From contig OY829542.1 in NCBI GenBank assembly GCA_963691705.1, positions 48,091,002-48,155,001 on the forward strand: 64,000 nucleotides of DNA, read 5' to 3'. Positions within the stretch are counted from its first letter, which is position 1. Every line of letters begins with the position of its first letter. The translations under genes and the position numbers were made by a program. This document shows, one piece after another, positions 1 through 10,060 of this stretch. The notes under the pieces are model-generated. The model searched no databases, was not told the origin of the DNA, and saw only the letters and a list, made by a program, of their open reading frames with translations. Source of the DNA: Viola odorata (Eukaryota > Streptophyta > Magnoliopsida > Malpighiales > Violaceae).

Positions 1-880
1 AGGGGGGCGAACCTTTTTGACTTGCGGCTTCTAGGACAAGATTCTTTTCTCTTTGAATATTCATTTCATCTTGCCCTTGATCTACTTTCGGGGCCGAATC
101 TTGCTTCTTAGGGGAATCCCCACACTTTTGCCTTTACTGATCGTCCAGCCCTCGATAACCCCTTGGTACTGCTCACCTGTCAAGGAGAAAAGATCAATGA
201 GAGATTAGTTCAAGCGGTATAAGAAGAAATATGGAGGAGGATTCGAGGGTGGAATTCGAGGGCAAGAATAGTGGAGAAGAGAATGACAAAAAGGAAGAAA
301 GAAAAAAAATAGAAATTGATGCAAAGTCTTTATCTTATTGTTGTTTTCCCATGTCTAATCGTGCCTATACCCAGGGGTATGATGCATACCTAGCTTGTGC
401 CTAGTTAAGCATTGAATCGCACATGAAAGAATTGTAAGTGTTTAGCTCAATGTGCTCACAAGGTGCTTGTACTACTCATATCTTGGCCTAGATGCAGTCA
501 TAAGGGTTAGCAGGCAGAAGATGAGATAATTGGTACCTTGACTATATGGAAGCATTTTCATTCTATGTGCACAAGTCAGGTGTGTGTCTAACATTGGGGT
601 GATTTCAAAATTGGGTAGCATATAAAGATGAAAATCCGAATAATCGGGACCTTGAAACATGCAGTCAAGCAAAGTAAACAAATAAGGCAGATAAAACCCT
701 CCCCACACTTAGGCTTCGCATTGTCCTCAATGCGAGAAGGGCATAAAATAAAAAGGAGTTCAAACGGAAATAAAATTAAAAAGTACAGCAGAATTAAAGA
801 GAAGGTGGAACATCGTGGAATTTCTCCACACTTGGCCTGTTTATAGTCGGGACCTCGACGCAGTCATAAGCTGATTAGGC
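1..880 (-). mobile_element. 3' non-coding part of Athila-like gypsy element
   Basis: This stretch lies downstream, in minus-strand sense, of the integrase remnant of the Athila-like element and holds no credible ORF. It contains three copies of the word AGTGTGGGGA or a close variant (minus strand near 128-137, 698-707 and 826-835). That word typically follows the pol stop codon of plant Ty3/gypsy elements. A short inverted pair, GCATTG...CAATGC, sits at 717-735 beside the middle copy. No polypurine tract or 3' LTR is visible, so the 3' end must lie left of the window or has been lost. Bases 180-520 resemble the right end of the window (63650-64000) in the same orientation. Confidence 0.6.
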
Positions 881-1753
881 CTAGTCAGGTGGGCTGGGCA
901 TGAGGGGATAGGAACCTCCGTGGAATAGCTCCAATTTGTGGTCTTGTACTTTGAAAGTGCGGCATGTGCCTATACTCTGAATCATAACTATGCCATGATC
1001 ATACACCTTCTTGACAAGGTAAGGGCTAGTCCATCGAGGCTTCAACTTTCTGCAAAAGAGCCTAAGACGAGATTTGTAGAGTAAAACATGTTGTCCAGTA
1101 GCAAAGGTCTTAGGAGAGAGAAACTTATCATGATAAACATTCATCTTGGTCACATCTTCGGCAGACCGTGGAGTTGGGTTAGCGTTGGGTATCTTGCCTT
1201 CGCTGGTCGAGGGCTCGACACTGGTTGTAGTGTGGGCTGGAAGGTTCGAGGCCTTGAGTGTGGTCATTAGTTCGCACTCTGCAGCGGGATCAAGCTTGCT
1301 AGAGATGATCGCAAGGAGTGTGTCATGCTCGCCAAGATAGGCGTATTTGAGATGCGAGGGCAAGCTCTTCAACTCCAACTCGGGGGCCACTGTCGAGGCC
1401 TCGATGTCCATTACGACGGGCATAGTACGATCAATGGAAAAAGGAGAAATAACAAGAGTAGAAGGGATAACAGAACGCTCCTCGAGAGCAGTGGCGACTT
1501 CGTGCAACTTAGGTGGAGTCGGGACCTCGAGCGTCAAGACCACGATATCCAACGTAGTGAGTGGAATACTCCTATCTAGGGCAAGTTCCAGACAATCATC
1601 AGGGGCAAGTTCACAAACATGTTGAGGCGGATCCGCCAGTCGAGGTCTTGACACCTGTTTCCGCTTCGGGACCTCGAAACCAACAACAAGGTCAACAATA
1701 TCAATAGATTTTATGCTAGAAAGCTCGATGAGGTGTCTCATATCATTAACCAT
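881..1753 (-). pseudogene. Deleted pol: pre-RT segment fused to integrase C-terminus
   Basis: A continuous 290-codon frame. Its first part continues the aspartic protease reading after one interruption and reaches the conserved Athila pre-RT motif around LELKSLPSHLKYAYLGE, near codons 136-152. After about 50 further codons the sequence becomes the conserved end of a chromodomain-less integrase (motifs KMNVYHDKF, GQHVLLYKSRL, LKPRWTSPYLV, codons 203-250). Several hundred codons that should lie between, covering RT, RNase H and the integrase core, are absent, yet the frame stays open across the junction. The product could not reverse transcribe or integrate. This is a deletion derivative, not a host gene. 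Confidence 0.8.
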
Positions 1754-1821
1754 ATTGAACTTGATGGTCTCGCCGTCGAACTCAAGAGTAATGGAGGCTT
1801 CATAGACGTCGATCTTAGCTC

Positions 1822-2238
1822 TTACGGTCCTAAGAAATGGTCTGCCAGGAGCATGTCCGAGGCCTTGACAGATTGGGTATCCTCCATGTCAAGCACATAG
1901 AAGTCAGCTGGGGTATATGAAATCTCCAACTTGCACCAGAACATCCTCAATAACACCCTCGGGGTAGATATGGATTTGTCAGCTAGCTGGATCGTGGTCT
2001 CGGTTGCCTTCAAGGGCCCGAGTCCTAGACTGTTGTAGATAGTCAAGGGCATGACGTTGATACCTGCACCAGAATCACACATAGCTCTACCAATATTAGT
2101 AGTACCAATTTTACATGGGATGGAGAATATACATTTATCCTTGCGCTTCGGTGGTAGCTTTCGCTGGATCGCGGCCAAGATGTTCCCACCTACGCAAATC
2201 TTGTTCACACCTATCATATTACATTTGTTAGCACACAC
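1822..2238 (-). pseudogene. Retroviral-type aspartic protease (Athila)
   Basis: Minus-strand frame of 138 codons encoding the retropepsin domain of a Ty3/gypsy polyprotein. The catalytic triad is seen as CDSGAGINVMP (codons about 56-66). It is preceded by the usual lead-in with PPKRKDK and followed by the ADFYVLDMED motif near codons 113-122. In an intact element it would be continuous with gag upstream and RT downstream. Here it is separated from gag by a frameshift near 2240-2270 and from the next pol block by a frame change around 1822. Confidence 0.85.
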
Positions 2239-3848
2239 ATTTTTTTAAAATTTAGTATAACGAGGAACATTTTTGATAACCTGCAGCAAAGGGATGTAAT
2301 CATATCAAAAATCTCACGATCCTTCCCATTCTTCGGGGGCTTGACTAGCCGTTGAGGGAAAAGGGGCTCGTGTATCTTGTTAATATACTCTTGAGTGAAC
2401 TCTGGTGGCTTGTCATCCTTCTTTAGGGAGCCCTTGGGAGAATGGGCACTATCCTCAATCACTTCTGGAATTTTGGGTTCCTTTTTCTTGGTCTTGGGTT
2501 CGATAGTGTTCGAGGGCTTGACAACAGTTGGAGGGTCGAGACCTGGAAGGGAAGATTCAATCGGCTCGTTGTCGAGGCATGGATGTTCGCAAAGAGGCAC
2601 AAGATGGCCACTGCGAAGGGTCATAGCACAAACTTTATGTATTGGATTGACCTCAGTTTGCCCAGGAATTCTCCCTCTATTTTTTAGTTCTTTCATCTCG
2701 GCCATCATGATGCTTATTTGTTTCTCAAGATCTGCGATTTTTTTCTTATCATTGGTGGTTTCATCATTCGGGCCCCCCAAAAAAATCTGATCTTGAGGGG
2801 GCTGATATTGGTACTGGTTGTTGTGATACGCAGGCCTAGGCATGAAGTTCTGCATGTTGAAGGGAGGAGGGTGATTGCCATAGGGGTTCTATTGTTGTTG
2901 TCGAGGTCCCGACTGTTGAGAGTTGCTCCATCCGTAATTAGGTTGTTTCCATCCTTGGTTGTTGTTCTGGCCATATGGAGCATTGAATCCTCCCACGGCA
3001 TTGACAGGTATCTCTTCGGGAATGAATGGACAGGCGTCCGTGGGGTGATCTGATAGTTGACAGATTTGACAGGCCTTGACTTGGACTCAGGGTCCCGATG
3101 CCATATTCTGAAGCATACCAATGATGACTGCTAGATGGTTTTCCATGGCTGCTGAACGGGCGTCCTGATTGCTGTTGTTGTTGATAGGGAGATTATTTTT
3201 GGCCATAAGCTCGATAGTATCTTTGGCAGCAGCTGGAGTGAGTCTAGTGATGGAACCGTTTGCAGCGGCATTGAGCAAGACCTTGTCACGGGTCTTGAGT
3301 CCTTCACAGAAATATTGGATGAGGGCATGCTCGGAGAGGTTATGTGAAGGGCATAAGGCTTGCATTTTCTTAAAGCGTTCGTAGTACTGCTTGAGGTCTT
3401 CCGTGTCCTTTTGGAGAATAGACACTAGTTGCTTGCGAGTTACCATGGCGATGGACACCGGGTAATATTTATCCGTGAAGCCTTTGGACATTTCAGCCCA
3501 CGAATTGATAGATTGAGGACGCAAGTCATAAAACCAATCGAGGGCATCATCCTTAAAGGACAACATGAAGGCGCGGAGTTTGGCATGCTCAACACTAACA
3601 TTGTGTGGCTTCATGGCGTCACAAATGGAGTGTAATTGTTAGAGATGGCGGTGGGGGTTCTCCTTGGCCAGTTCTCGATAGAGGGGCAGATGGTGCATGA
3701 CGGCAGATTTGAGCTCCCAGTCATTCGGGATTGCTGGCCAAACGATACAACTGGTCAGGGCCTCGGGGGCAGCATTGAATTCATCGATAGTCTGGATTAC
3801 TGGTGGTAATGGTGGAATGTCGTTCCCTTCAGGGTCGTGATCTTCCAT
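2214..3848 (-). pseudogene. Athila-type gag (capsid and zinc knuckle)
   Basis: Retrotransposon gag, read in pieces 3848-3639, 3614-3087, about 3121-2714 and 2855-2214. The first two pieces are in the same frame, separated by one stop near 3639. The second piece carries the capsid core (FKDDALDWFYDL, AEMSKGFTDKYYP, and a later LIQYFCEGL). A CCHC knuckle of the form CQICx4DHx4C lies near 3075-3030, followed by a Gln/Asn-rich stretch and the ADLEKQISIMMAEM helix before the protease. Gag would form the virus-like particle and bind element RNA. The frame is broken at least three times. Confidence 0.85.
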
Positions 3849-4073
3849 TTCAGGTCCTTCTAGGTGGACAGGTGGTATGTCGTCGGGGTCTGGATTATCG
3901 AGATTTTCCAGAGTGAAAAGGCGTTCGAGGTCCCGAACACAAGAATTGGGCGATCCTTGTGCTAGTCATCAAAGTCCTCTTTCCATCCTAGTGAGCTCGC
4001 GATCAAGGGGTAATAGGGCTGGCGCAGATCTCCTGGTCATACAAACAAGAGAAATAAATCAGTCTTGAAACAA

Positions 4074-4091
4074 TCCCCGGCAACGGCGCCA
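4074..4091 (-). promoter_or_regulatory. Primer-binding site, tRNA-Asp type
   Basis: The minus strand reads TGGCGCCGTTGCCGGGGA, the 18-nt sequence complementary to the 3' end of tRNA-Asp that primes minus-strand DNA synthesis in Athila-like elements. It starts three bases from the TG/CA end of the LTR at 4095. Confidence 0.88.
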
Positions 4092-4094
4092 ATT

Positions 4095-5730
4095 TGATCG
4101 TCACTCAAATACAATTTATAATGCCTGAAAATATATGCACAATTGATAATGTATACAGTGGTAGTCAGGGTCGAACACAAGGATTGAGAGAGACTGATTC
4201 AAGGTCTTGAATGGAAGCACAGAACAAAAGCACAAATATGTAACAAACATGGGGGTTTTACTTGACTAATCAAGTTAGCCAAGAGAGAGGTGGAGCTAAC
4301 AATTTTAACTATGAAAGCAGTAATTGGGACCTTGAAGTTTGATTCGGGATCCCGAAAGGTAAAATATAACAAATCAATGATCGAGGTTAGAATAATAAAA
4401 CAGAGAGGTAAATAATCACAATAAGTCAAATAGAGAAGGATCTTAGCAAAAGGTATTCTTAGGTTGCATTCGGGGGCCCGATCATCATCAGCACAGAAGT
4501 ATTCTACTCATGCAACATAGAAGTGATATAGGGACCAGATTCCTCGGATATCCCCTACTTTTCTCTTAAGAGAAACTACCCCTCGTTTCCACATATGATA
4601 TAGTCTTGACAGCCCGCCATCCCTCCAGGTACGAATACGGGAGAGCCATATTCAGGCTGCCCATGAAGATAAGAAAAGACACAGCTAAAGTAAAGATCCC
4701 TCAGTTTGTCAGGCTCGTGACCCCGCTCTAATCAACTACTCACCTTAGCTAGTCGAGACCATTTCAGCACAGTGACTACTAGACTAGGTGCCTACTTGTA
4801 CCATGCAACTTTCCTTCCGTATTTATCACATGGTTGACAGCAATCACTCAAAAAAATTATCAGTTGATCAAGCCTCTAATTACCCCAAGTGAAAATGTAA
4901 TTAAAATGACAAGTAATTGAATATGGCAGCAAGAATATAATAAGCACGTTTAGGCCTCGAATCTGCCCTTGCAACCCTTGAATTACCTTTGCTAAGAATT
5001 AAGGATTTAGCTACTCATGCTTGAAGGAAAATAAATCATAAATGTAGAGAACATAATAAAGAAATAGATTTAAGGTAAGAAAACTTGATTACTAAACCGA
5101 AAACGTTTCAAGCCCGGCGGCTAAGGAGGAGAATGCTAACAAGAACTAGAGAGATGAAACTAGAGAAAAGTCTAAGAGTGTATAGATTAATTCTAATGTA
5201 CCAAGCCTCCTCTTCTATCTATCCTAGAGGTCCTATTTAACCTAGAAATTACAAGCACAAAATATCTTCTGTCCAAAGCAAACATGCTCCCTAAAGCACA
5301 AAGCTGGAAAAGCATAAAGCTGGTTTGCCCAGCTTTGGCAGATCGGGTGCAGGTCTTGACAGGCTCAAGGATTGACTTGGGGAGATGGAGATAAACTCTA
5401 GGATTTGCACAGAACTCTCTAAAAAGTGTCGGAGTAGACACGTGGAAGCTTCGGTAAGAGGATACGTGGAAATATCATTCTTCACCCTTCGGGGTCTCGA
5501 ATAGAGAATTCTCGTTGGGGCCTTGAAGGCTATCTTGGCGTCAGGACCTCGACTTTGGTCTTGAAGCTCGAATTCGCACAATATGCTCCTAAAACGCGTG
5601 TTTTCGCATAAACTCCCTTTCTAGGCCTAGATCTGCAATAGTGATGAAAACAATGATATATTAACAGAATCATGCCTTAAATCAATGGAATAAGAGGGGG
5701 AAAATCATGCATAAATACACTCTATTAGCT
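4095..5730 (-). repeat. 5' LTR of the Athila-like element (outer edge approximate)
   Basis: The inner edge is set by the primer-binding site; the LTR ends in CA (TG on the plus strand at 4095). The sequence is non-coding, with no ORF of note. The U3-like segment around 5600-5730 has a pattern often seen in Athila LTRs: TTATGCATGATTTTCC, then a run ending in ATTGATTTAAGGCATGATTC on the minus strand. A second LTR is not in the window, so the length (about 1.6 kb) cannot be checked by comparison. Confidence 0.65.
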
Positions 5731-5973
5731 CTCTTTGATTCGAGGTAAAAATTCTCAAATTCTATTTATTTTTATCATATTTTATCAATTTATCAAAAAT
5801 CTACTATGTTACACTCTATGGTGCAAGATAACATCCCTTAGGTATCTAGATATTGTAAGAAAGAGGGTCATTTTATTGCACAATATTGACGAAGAGATCA
5901 CAACAATAAGAGACGAGAACAAGAAGCTCACAATCCTATGGGATCATCCTCTACGCGCTATACTTAATCTACT

Positions 5974-6645
5974 ATGAAGAACATCGTAAATCAAGTCTTA
6001 TCACGTGTAAACGGTACATTATCTGCATTCTCAGTTACACTAGGTAATTCTCTATGGCTAATTGACTCAGCATGTTGTAATCACATGTCATCTGATTTGT
6101 CATTATTTTCCCAAAAATCGCATGCAGTTGATAAGACACCCATTCACACTACTGATGGAGCAATTATGCAAATTAATCATGTCGACTCTATTCACACACT
6201 TTCACTTTCTATATCATACGCTTATCATGTACCAAAATAATCTATGAAATTACTTTCGGTTGGGAAAATATGTGAACTTGGCTATGATATTTTATTCTCA
6301 CAAAAATATGTTGTGGTGAAGGACCCACTAACCAACAAAGTTGTTGGGACATGCTGTAAAATTGGTCGTTTTGCGTTGTCCTCATTACATCTTTCGTTTA
6401 CTTCTTCCACCGTTGTCGTTGCATCATCTAGTTCATCAACATCACTCAGTGTTTGGCACTCACGTCTTAGTCATACATCCAAAAATAAAATAAAAATATT
6501 AGTTTCTACGGGTGCTTTAGGTAAAGTCTCATTAGAAGATTTTGACTGCATGTCATGTCAATTTGGCAAACAACCCGCATTATCCTTTAATACAAGTACT
6601 TCTTATGCTCTTGCCCCTTTTGACCTAATTCACTCTAATGTTTAG
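5974..6645 (+). pseudogene. Copia protease and GAG-pre-integrase fragment
   Basis: Two adjacent frames (5974-6240 and 6244-6645) cover the aspartic protease, where the motif LIDSACCNHM has Ala-Cys in place of the usual Ser/Thr-Gly after Asp. The GAG-pre-integrase domain follows (VWHSRLSHTSKNKI, then a CMSCQFGKQ metal-binding motif). A stop codon separates them at 6238-6240. The segment ends at FDLIHSNV, where the integrase core should begin; that core has been deleted. Non-functional. Confidence 0.82.
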
Positions 6646-6659
6646 GGACAAAAACCAAT

Positions 6660-7900
6660 TGCTCGAATTACTACAGTTCGTACTCTTATTGTTGTTGCCC
6701 CTACTCGTCAATGGAGTTTATTCCAAATGGATGTTAAGAATGTCTTACTTCATGGAGACCTTCAAAAGGAAGTCTATATGCAACCTCCACCTGGCTTGAC
6801 CTTTCCTTCCACTAAAGTGTGTCTACTCCGCAAAGCTTTATATGGCTTGAAGCAACCTCCTCGTGCATGGTTCTCCAAATTTAGCACCTCCGTCCACAAC
6901 TTTGGATTCTTTTCAAGTTCTCGTGATTCTACCCTCTTCATCTGAAAGTCCAACCAACTATTATCCTCCTTCTCTACGTTGATGATATGATCATCACAGG
7001 AGAAGATATCTCTGGCATTCATGATCTCAAACTCTCGCTTGGTCAACAATTTGAGATGGAAGATTTGGGCACTCTTAGTTATTTCTTGGGTATTGAAGTC
7101 ACCAAATGCTTTGATGGTTATTTCCTTTCTCAAGCAAAGTATGCATCTAATCTTTTCTCTCGTGCTGGTATAACAGACACCAAAACTGTTGATACACCAT
7201 TGGAAGTCAACCTCAAATTTTGTCAAAATGATGGCGAACCTTTAGTTGATGCTTTTCTTTATCGGTAACTTGTTGGGAGTCTGATCTATCTAACAGTCAC
7301 TTGTCTAGATATTGCATACGTTGTGCATCTCTTGAACTCACTTTGTCGTTGTTCTTCGCATACTTCGCTTTGTCAAAGAGACTATTTTCAATTGTCTACA
7401 TTTTCCTTCTTCCTCCTCTTTACAATTGCAGGCCTATTCTGACGCCGATTGGGTAGGAGATCCAACTGACCGTCGATCCACTAATGATTATTGTTTCTTT
7501 TTGATAGATTCTCTTATTTCTTGGTGTAGTAAAAAGCAAACTGTTATTGCTCTGTCTAGCACAGAAGCTGAATATCGCGCTCTTGCTAATACAACATCCT
7601 AGTTAATTTGGCTTCGTTAGTTATTGACTGACATGAGAGCTCCTCAACTTCACCCAATTTCTCTTTATTGTGACAGTCAAAGTGCTATTCAAATTGCTCA
7701 TAATGACGTTTTCTATGAAAGAATGAAGCACATCGATATTGATTACCACTTTATTCGCCACCATTTACGCGGAGGTATTCTTTAACTACACTCCACATCC
7801 TTTAGTGATCAACTTGCTGACACCTTCACAAAAAGTCTCTCGCTCAACCGCTTCAAGGATTTATGTCGTAAACTCAAGTTGTCACCTCACCTCCCACCTT
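6660..7900 (+). pseudogene. Copia reverse transcriptase and RNase H remnant
   Basis: RT begins at RITTVRTLI (about 6664). It includes FQMDVKNVLLHGDLQKEVYM, LYGLKQPPRAW, the catalytic YVDDM region (near 6974-6988, in a shifted frame) and LSYFLGIEV. RNase H follows with SDADWVGD (about 7440), ALSSTEAEY (7550) and LYCDSQSAI (7665). Stops interrupt it near 6942, 7266 and 7602 and again later, so it cannot make a working enzyme. The motif order is typical of plant copia pol. Confidence 0.87.
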
Positions 7901-7914
7901 GAGTTTAAGGGGGG
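7901..7914 (+). promoter_or_regulatory. Polypurine tract of the copia element
   Basis: GAGTTTAAGGGGGG lies immediately before the TG that opens the 3' LTR. This is the usual plus-strand primer position in copia elements. Confidence 0.8.
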
Positions 7915-8079
7915 TGTTAATATAGAAAATCTCTATAACTAAATGCATATTTGAATTCTTGTAAATTAGCTTATCTTCCTTTTTTGATTTTATAGTCGTT
8001 GCTCCATTCTCTATATAAAAAGTTTGTATACAATGTAATTAACATGTCAAGATAGTACAATTTCTAACTCTATTTTACA
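7915..8079 (+). repeat. 3' LTR of the copia element (165 bp)
   Basis: The LTR starts TGTTAATATAG and ends TATTTTACA, giving the expected TG...CA ends. It contains a TATA-like CTATATAAAAAG at about 8011-8022. It is short for a copia LTR. The next bases (8080-8091, TAATATCAGAGC) look like a decayed initiator-Met primer-binding site, normally TGGTATCAGAGC. Confidence 0.75.
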
Positions 8080-9811
8080 TAATATCAGAGCTTTTAAGAA
8101 TAGTTTCGACAGACAAAAAAAAAAAAAAAAAAGACACAGAACGAGAGACATCTCTTTATTGATTGCGATCGTCTCCATCCATCTCTTTCTGTTTATAATG
8201 TGGCACTGCAACTTTTTAGGGGTTAGATTCCCTTTTCCTTATGCCCCATAAAAGAAATTGTAAAGAAAAGGTTCCTGTTTTGTTTTCTCCACATTGCCCT
8301 ACACCAGATATATGTGTATGACCTACTGCCCCCGCTCTGACCAATTTTTTTGAAAATTAAACTAGACTGTTACGGTAACAGGAAGAATGATATATAACGG
8401 TGTTGGTGACTGTTATATCCTCCCAGTTTTTTCAGTCTCGGCCGAGAAGAAAAGCTGCCCACAGTATTCCTGAACATATTCTATTATATACATATTTCAG
8501 TTGAAGAAAAAAACAAAAGTTGTCATAGATGTATGGTTGTTCTCTCTTTTTTGACAATAATTCTTTCCCGTATCATAATGCACTGCTATGCTCTTTTTTC
8601 TTGTTCTTCATAATTAGATAACTCATTGCTACTTCCGTTAATAATTGACTGATCAGTAGGGTAAGCTTTATGAATGTTTAATGATTCTTTTTTGTATAGC
8701 TCAATTTTTTTTCTTCATAAAGTAGTTCTAAATAATATTGTTTGAAGTTCATCGAATGATATGTAAAAAAAAATGATTGATTTTGTTTTAATTAGTCGAT
8801 TCGTGTACATATTGCACAACAATATTAAGGGTTTGTTTGGAATTGATTATGATTTTCCTATTATGAATTTGATTATCAAAATTATTTCGGGTAAAAATAT
8901 TTAAATATGTACTTTCATTAGTAGTAATTTTAACATTGGATGTGTGGTGAAAAAAAACAGATTTTTGCTCTTCTATAAATATCTTTTTCCCACCTCTAAG
9001 GACAAGTAATTTTTTCTAATAAGAGGTTTTATATTTATCAATTTTGAGTCAAATGATTAATTTCATTCAAAAATTATAAGCAATGTCTCGCCAGAATTAA
9101 TTATTTTTCTCCATTTTTACTACTTAAATTTAAAATATGAATTAAGAATAAATAAATTAGTTTGTCCAAAAAGGAATTAAAAAAAAGAAGAGAAATGGAG
9201 GATTCTCAATTCTGTCTATAGCCACGTCCATCAATTAAGTTCATATGGTACACAATCGTGCATAGTAGACATCGTATAAAAATATAGAAGTCCGGTCTCC
9301 GTCTTGAACGTGTCTGGGCTCTGATTGTATTAACATTGCTGCTTTTTTTTGGCTTCTGACATGTTTGACAATGACCTGGCACACCTACGTGGTTTTGCCA
9401 GGTAGACTTAGTCAAGATCAGCACTCCACGTCGGTGTCATTAAATGCAAAGTATAAACTAGTTAGTTGATAAATGTGATTCTCTAGTAAGAGATTTTTAA
9501 TTTATTCAACGCTTGTACGAATAAGATTAATTAATTATATTTTAATGGATTCAAAGATATATACATTTTAAATTCATTTATTTTAAACGCTTATTTTTTA
9601 TAAAAAATATATACTACTAGTATTTTATTATAAAAATACATAGAGCTTGCTTCTTCTTTTATTCAAGAAAACAGGTTTTCTTTATAAAAGAAAAAAGAAA
9701 AAAACAGGCGTGAATTTCTTATGCTACTGATGCAAATGGGTTTTTATTAATTAGCCTTAGAGGATGATTGGAGATTGATAAGTATTCAACTTAGCTCTTA
9801 ATCATAATTAA
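8080..9811. other. AT-rich intergenic DNA, no gene seen
   Basis: After the primer-site-like bases at 8080-8091 there is an A17-18 run near 8117 and possible retroelement leader sequence to about 8200. No ORF with gene-like composition, RNA gene or clear repeat was seen in the rest. Confidence 0.6.
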
Positions 9812-10060
9812 TACTCCATTCGTCTCAACTTAAATAACTTTGCTAAGAAAATTACTATTTATACATTTTAAGTTTATATTTGACAATAATATTCTCTGTT
9901 TTATTCTAATTTATTTACTTTATTATTTTTACTAATCATTTTCCCTTAATAATAAGGGGTCAATTAGCAAAATTAGATAAAAAAATTACTTAAAAAGGAA
10001 TAAAATATCAGTAAAAATTAAAAAAAACGTCGTTTAATTTGAAACGAGATTTATACGGAG
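9812..10060. mobile_element. Possible Stowaway-like MITE
   Basis: The left end TACTCCATTCGTCTCAA and the right end (minus strand CTCCGTATAAATCTCG) resemble the CTCCNT(C)NGTC ends of Stowaway MITEs. They enclose about 250 bp of AT-rich non-coding DNA. The terminal repeats are imperfect and the TA duplication is not certain. Confidence 0.4.

Larger units (their letters stand above)
881..5730 (-). mobile_element. Athila-type Ty3/gypsy retrotransposon, internally deleted
   Basis: Read on the minus strand this element runs 5' LTR (about 5730-4095), primer-binding site (4091-4074), gag (3848-2214), protease (2238-1822), a short pre-RT stretch, and then directly the C-terminal part of integrase (about 1270-881). 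Reverse transcriptase, RNase H and the integrase core are missing. The assignment rests on the gag sequence, the DSGA protease and the tRNA-Asp-type primer site, all characteristic of Athila-like elements. The outer LTR boundary near 5.7 kb is uncertain because it abuts a copia remnant with no clear target duplication. Confidence 0.8.
5795..8079 (+). mobile_element. Ty1/copia retrotransposon remnant, 5'-truncated
   Basis: Plus-strand order: half of a gag zinc knuckle (YCKKEGHFIAQY, near 5855-5890), protease/pre-integrase region, RT, RNase H, polypurine tract and a 165-bp LTR. The 5' LTR, most of gag and the integrase core are missing. There is an abrupt join at about 6645-6660 from the pre-integrase domain straight to RT. 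Multiple stops and frameshifts occur. The Athila LTR abuts its left side, so one of the two may have been inserted into or truncated by the other. Confidence 0.85.

Noticed and set aside
4074..4091. tRNA-Asp-like sequence
   Set aside because: It is only the 18-base primer-binding complement, with no cloverleaf, so not a tRNA gene.
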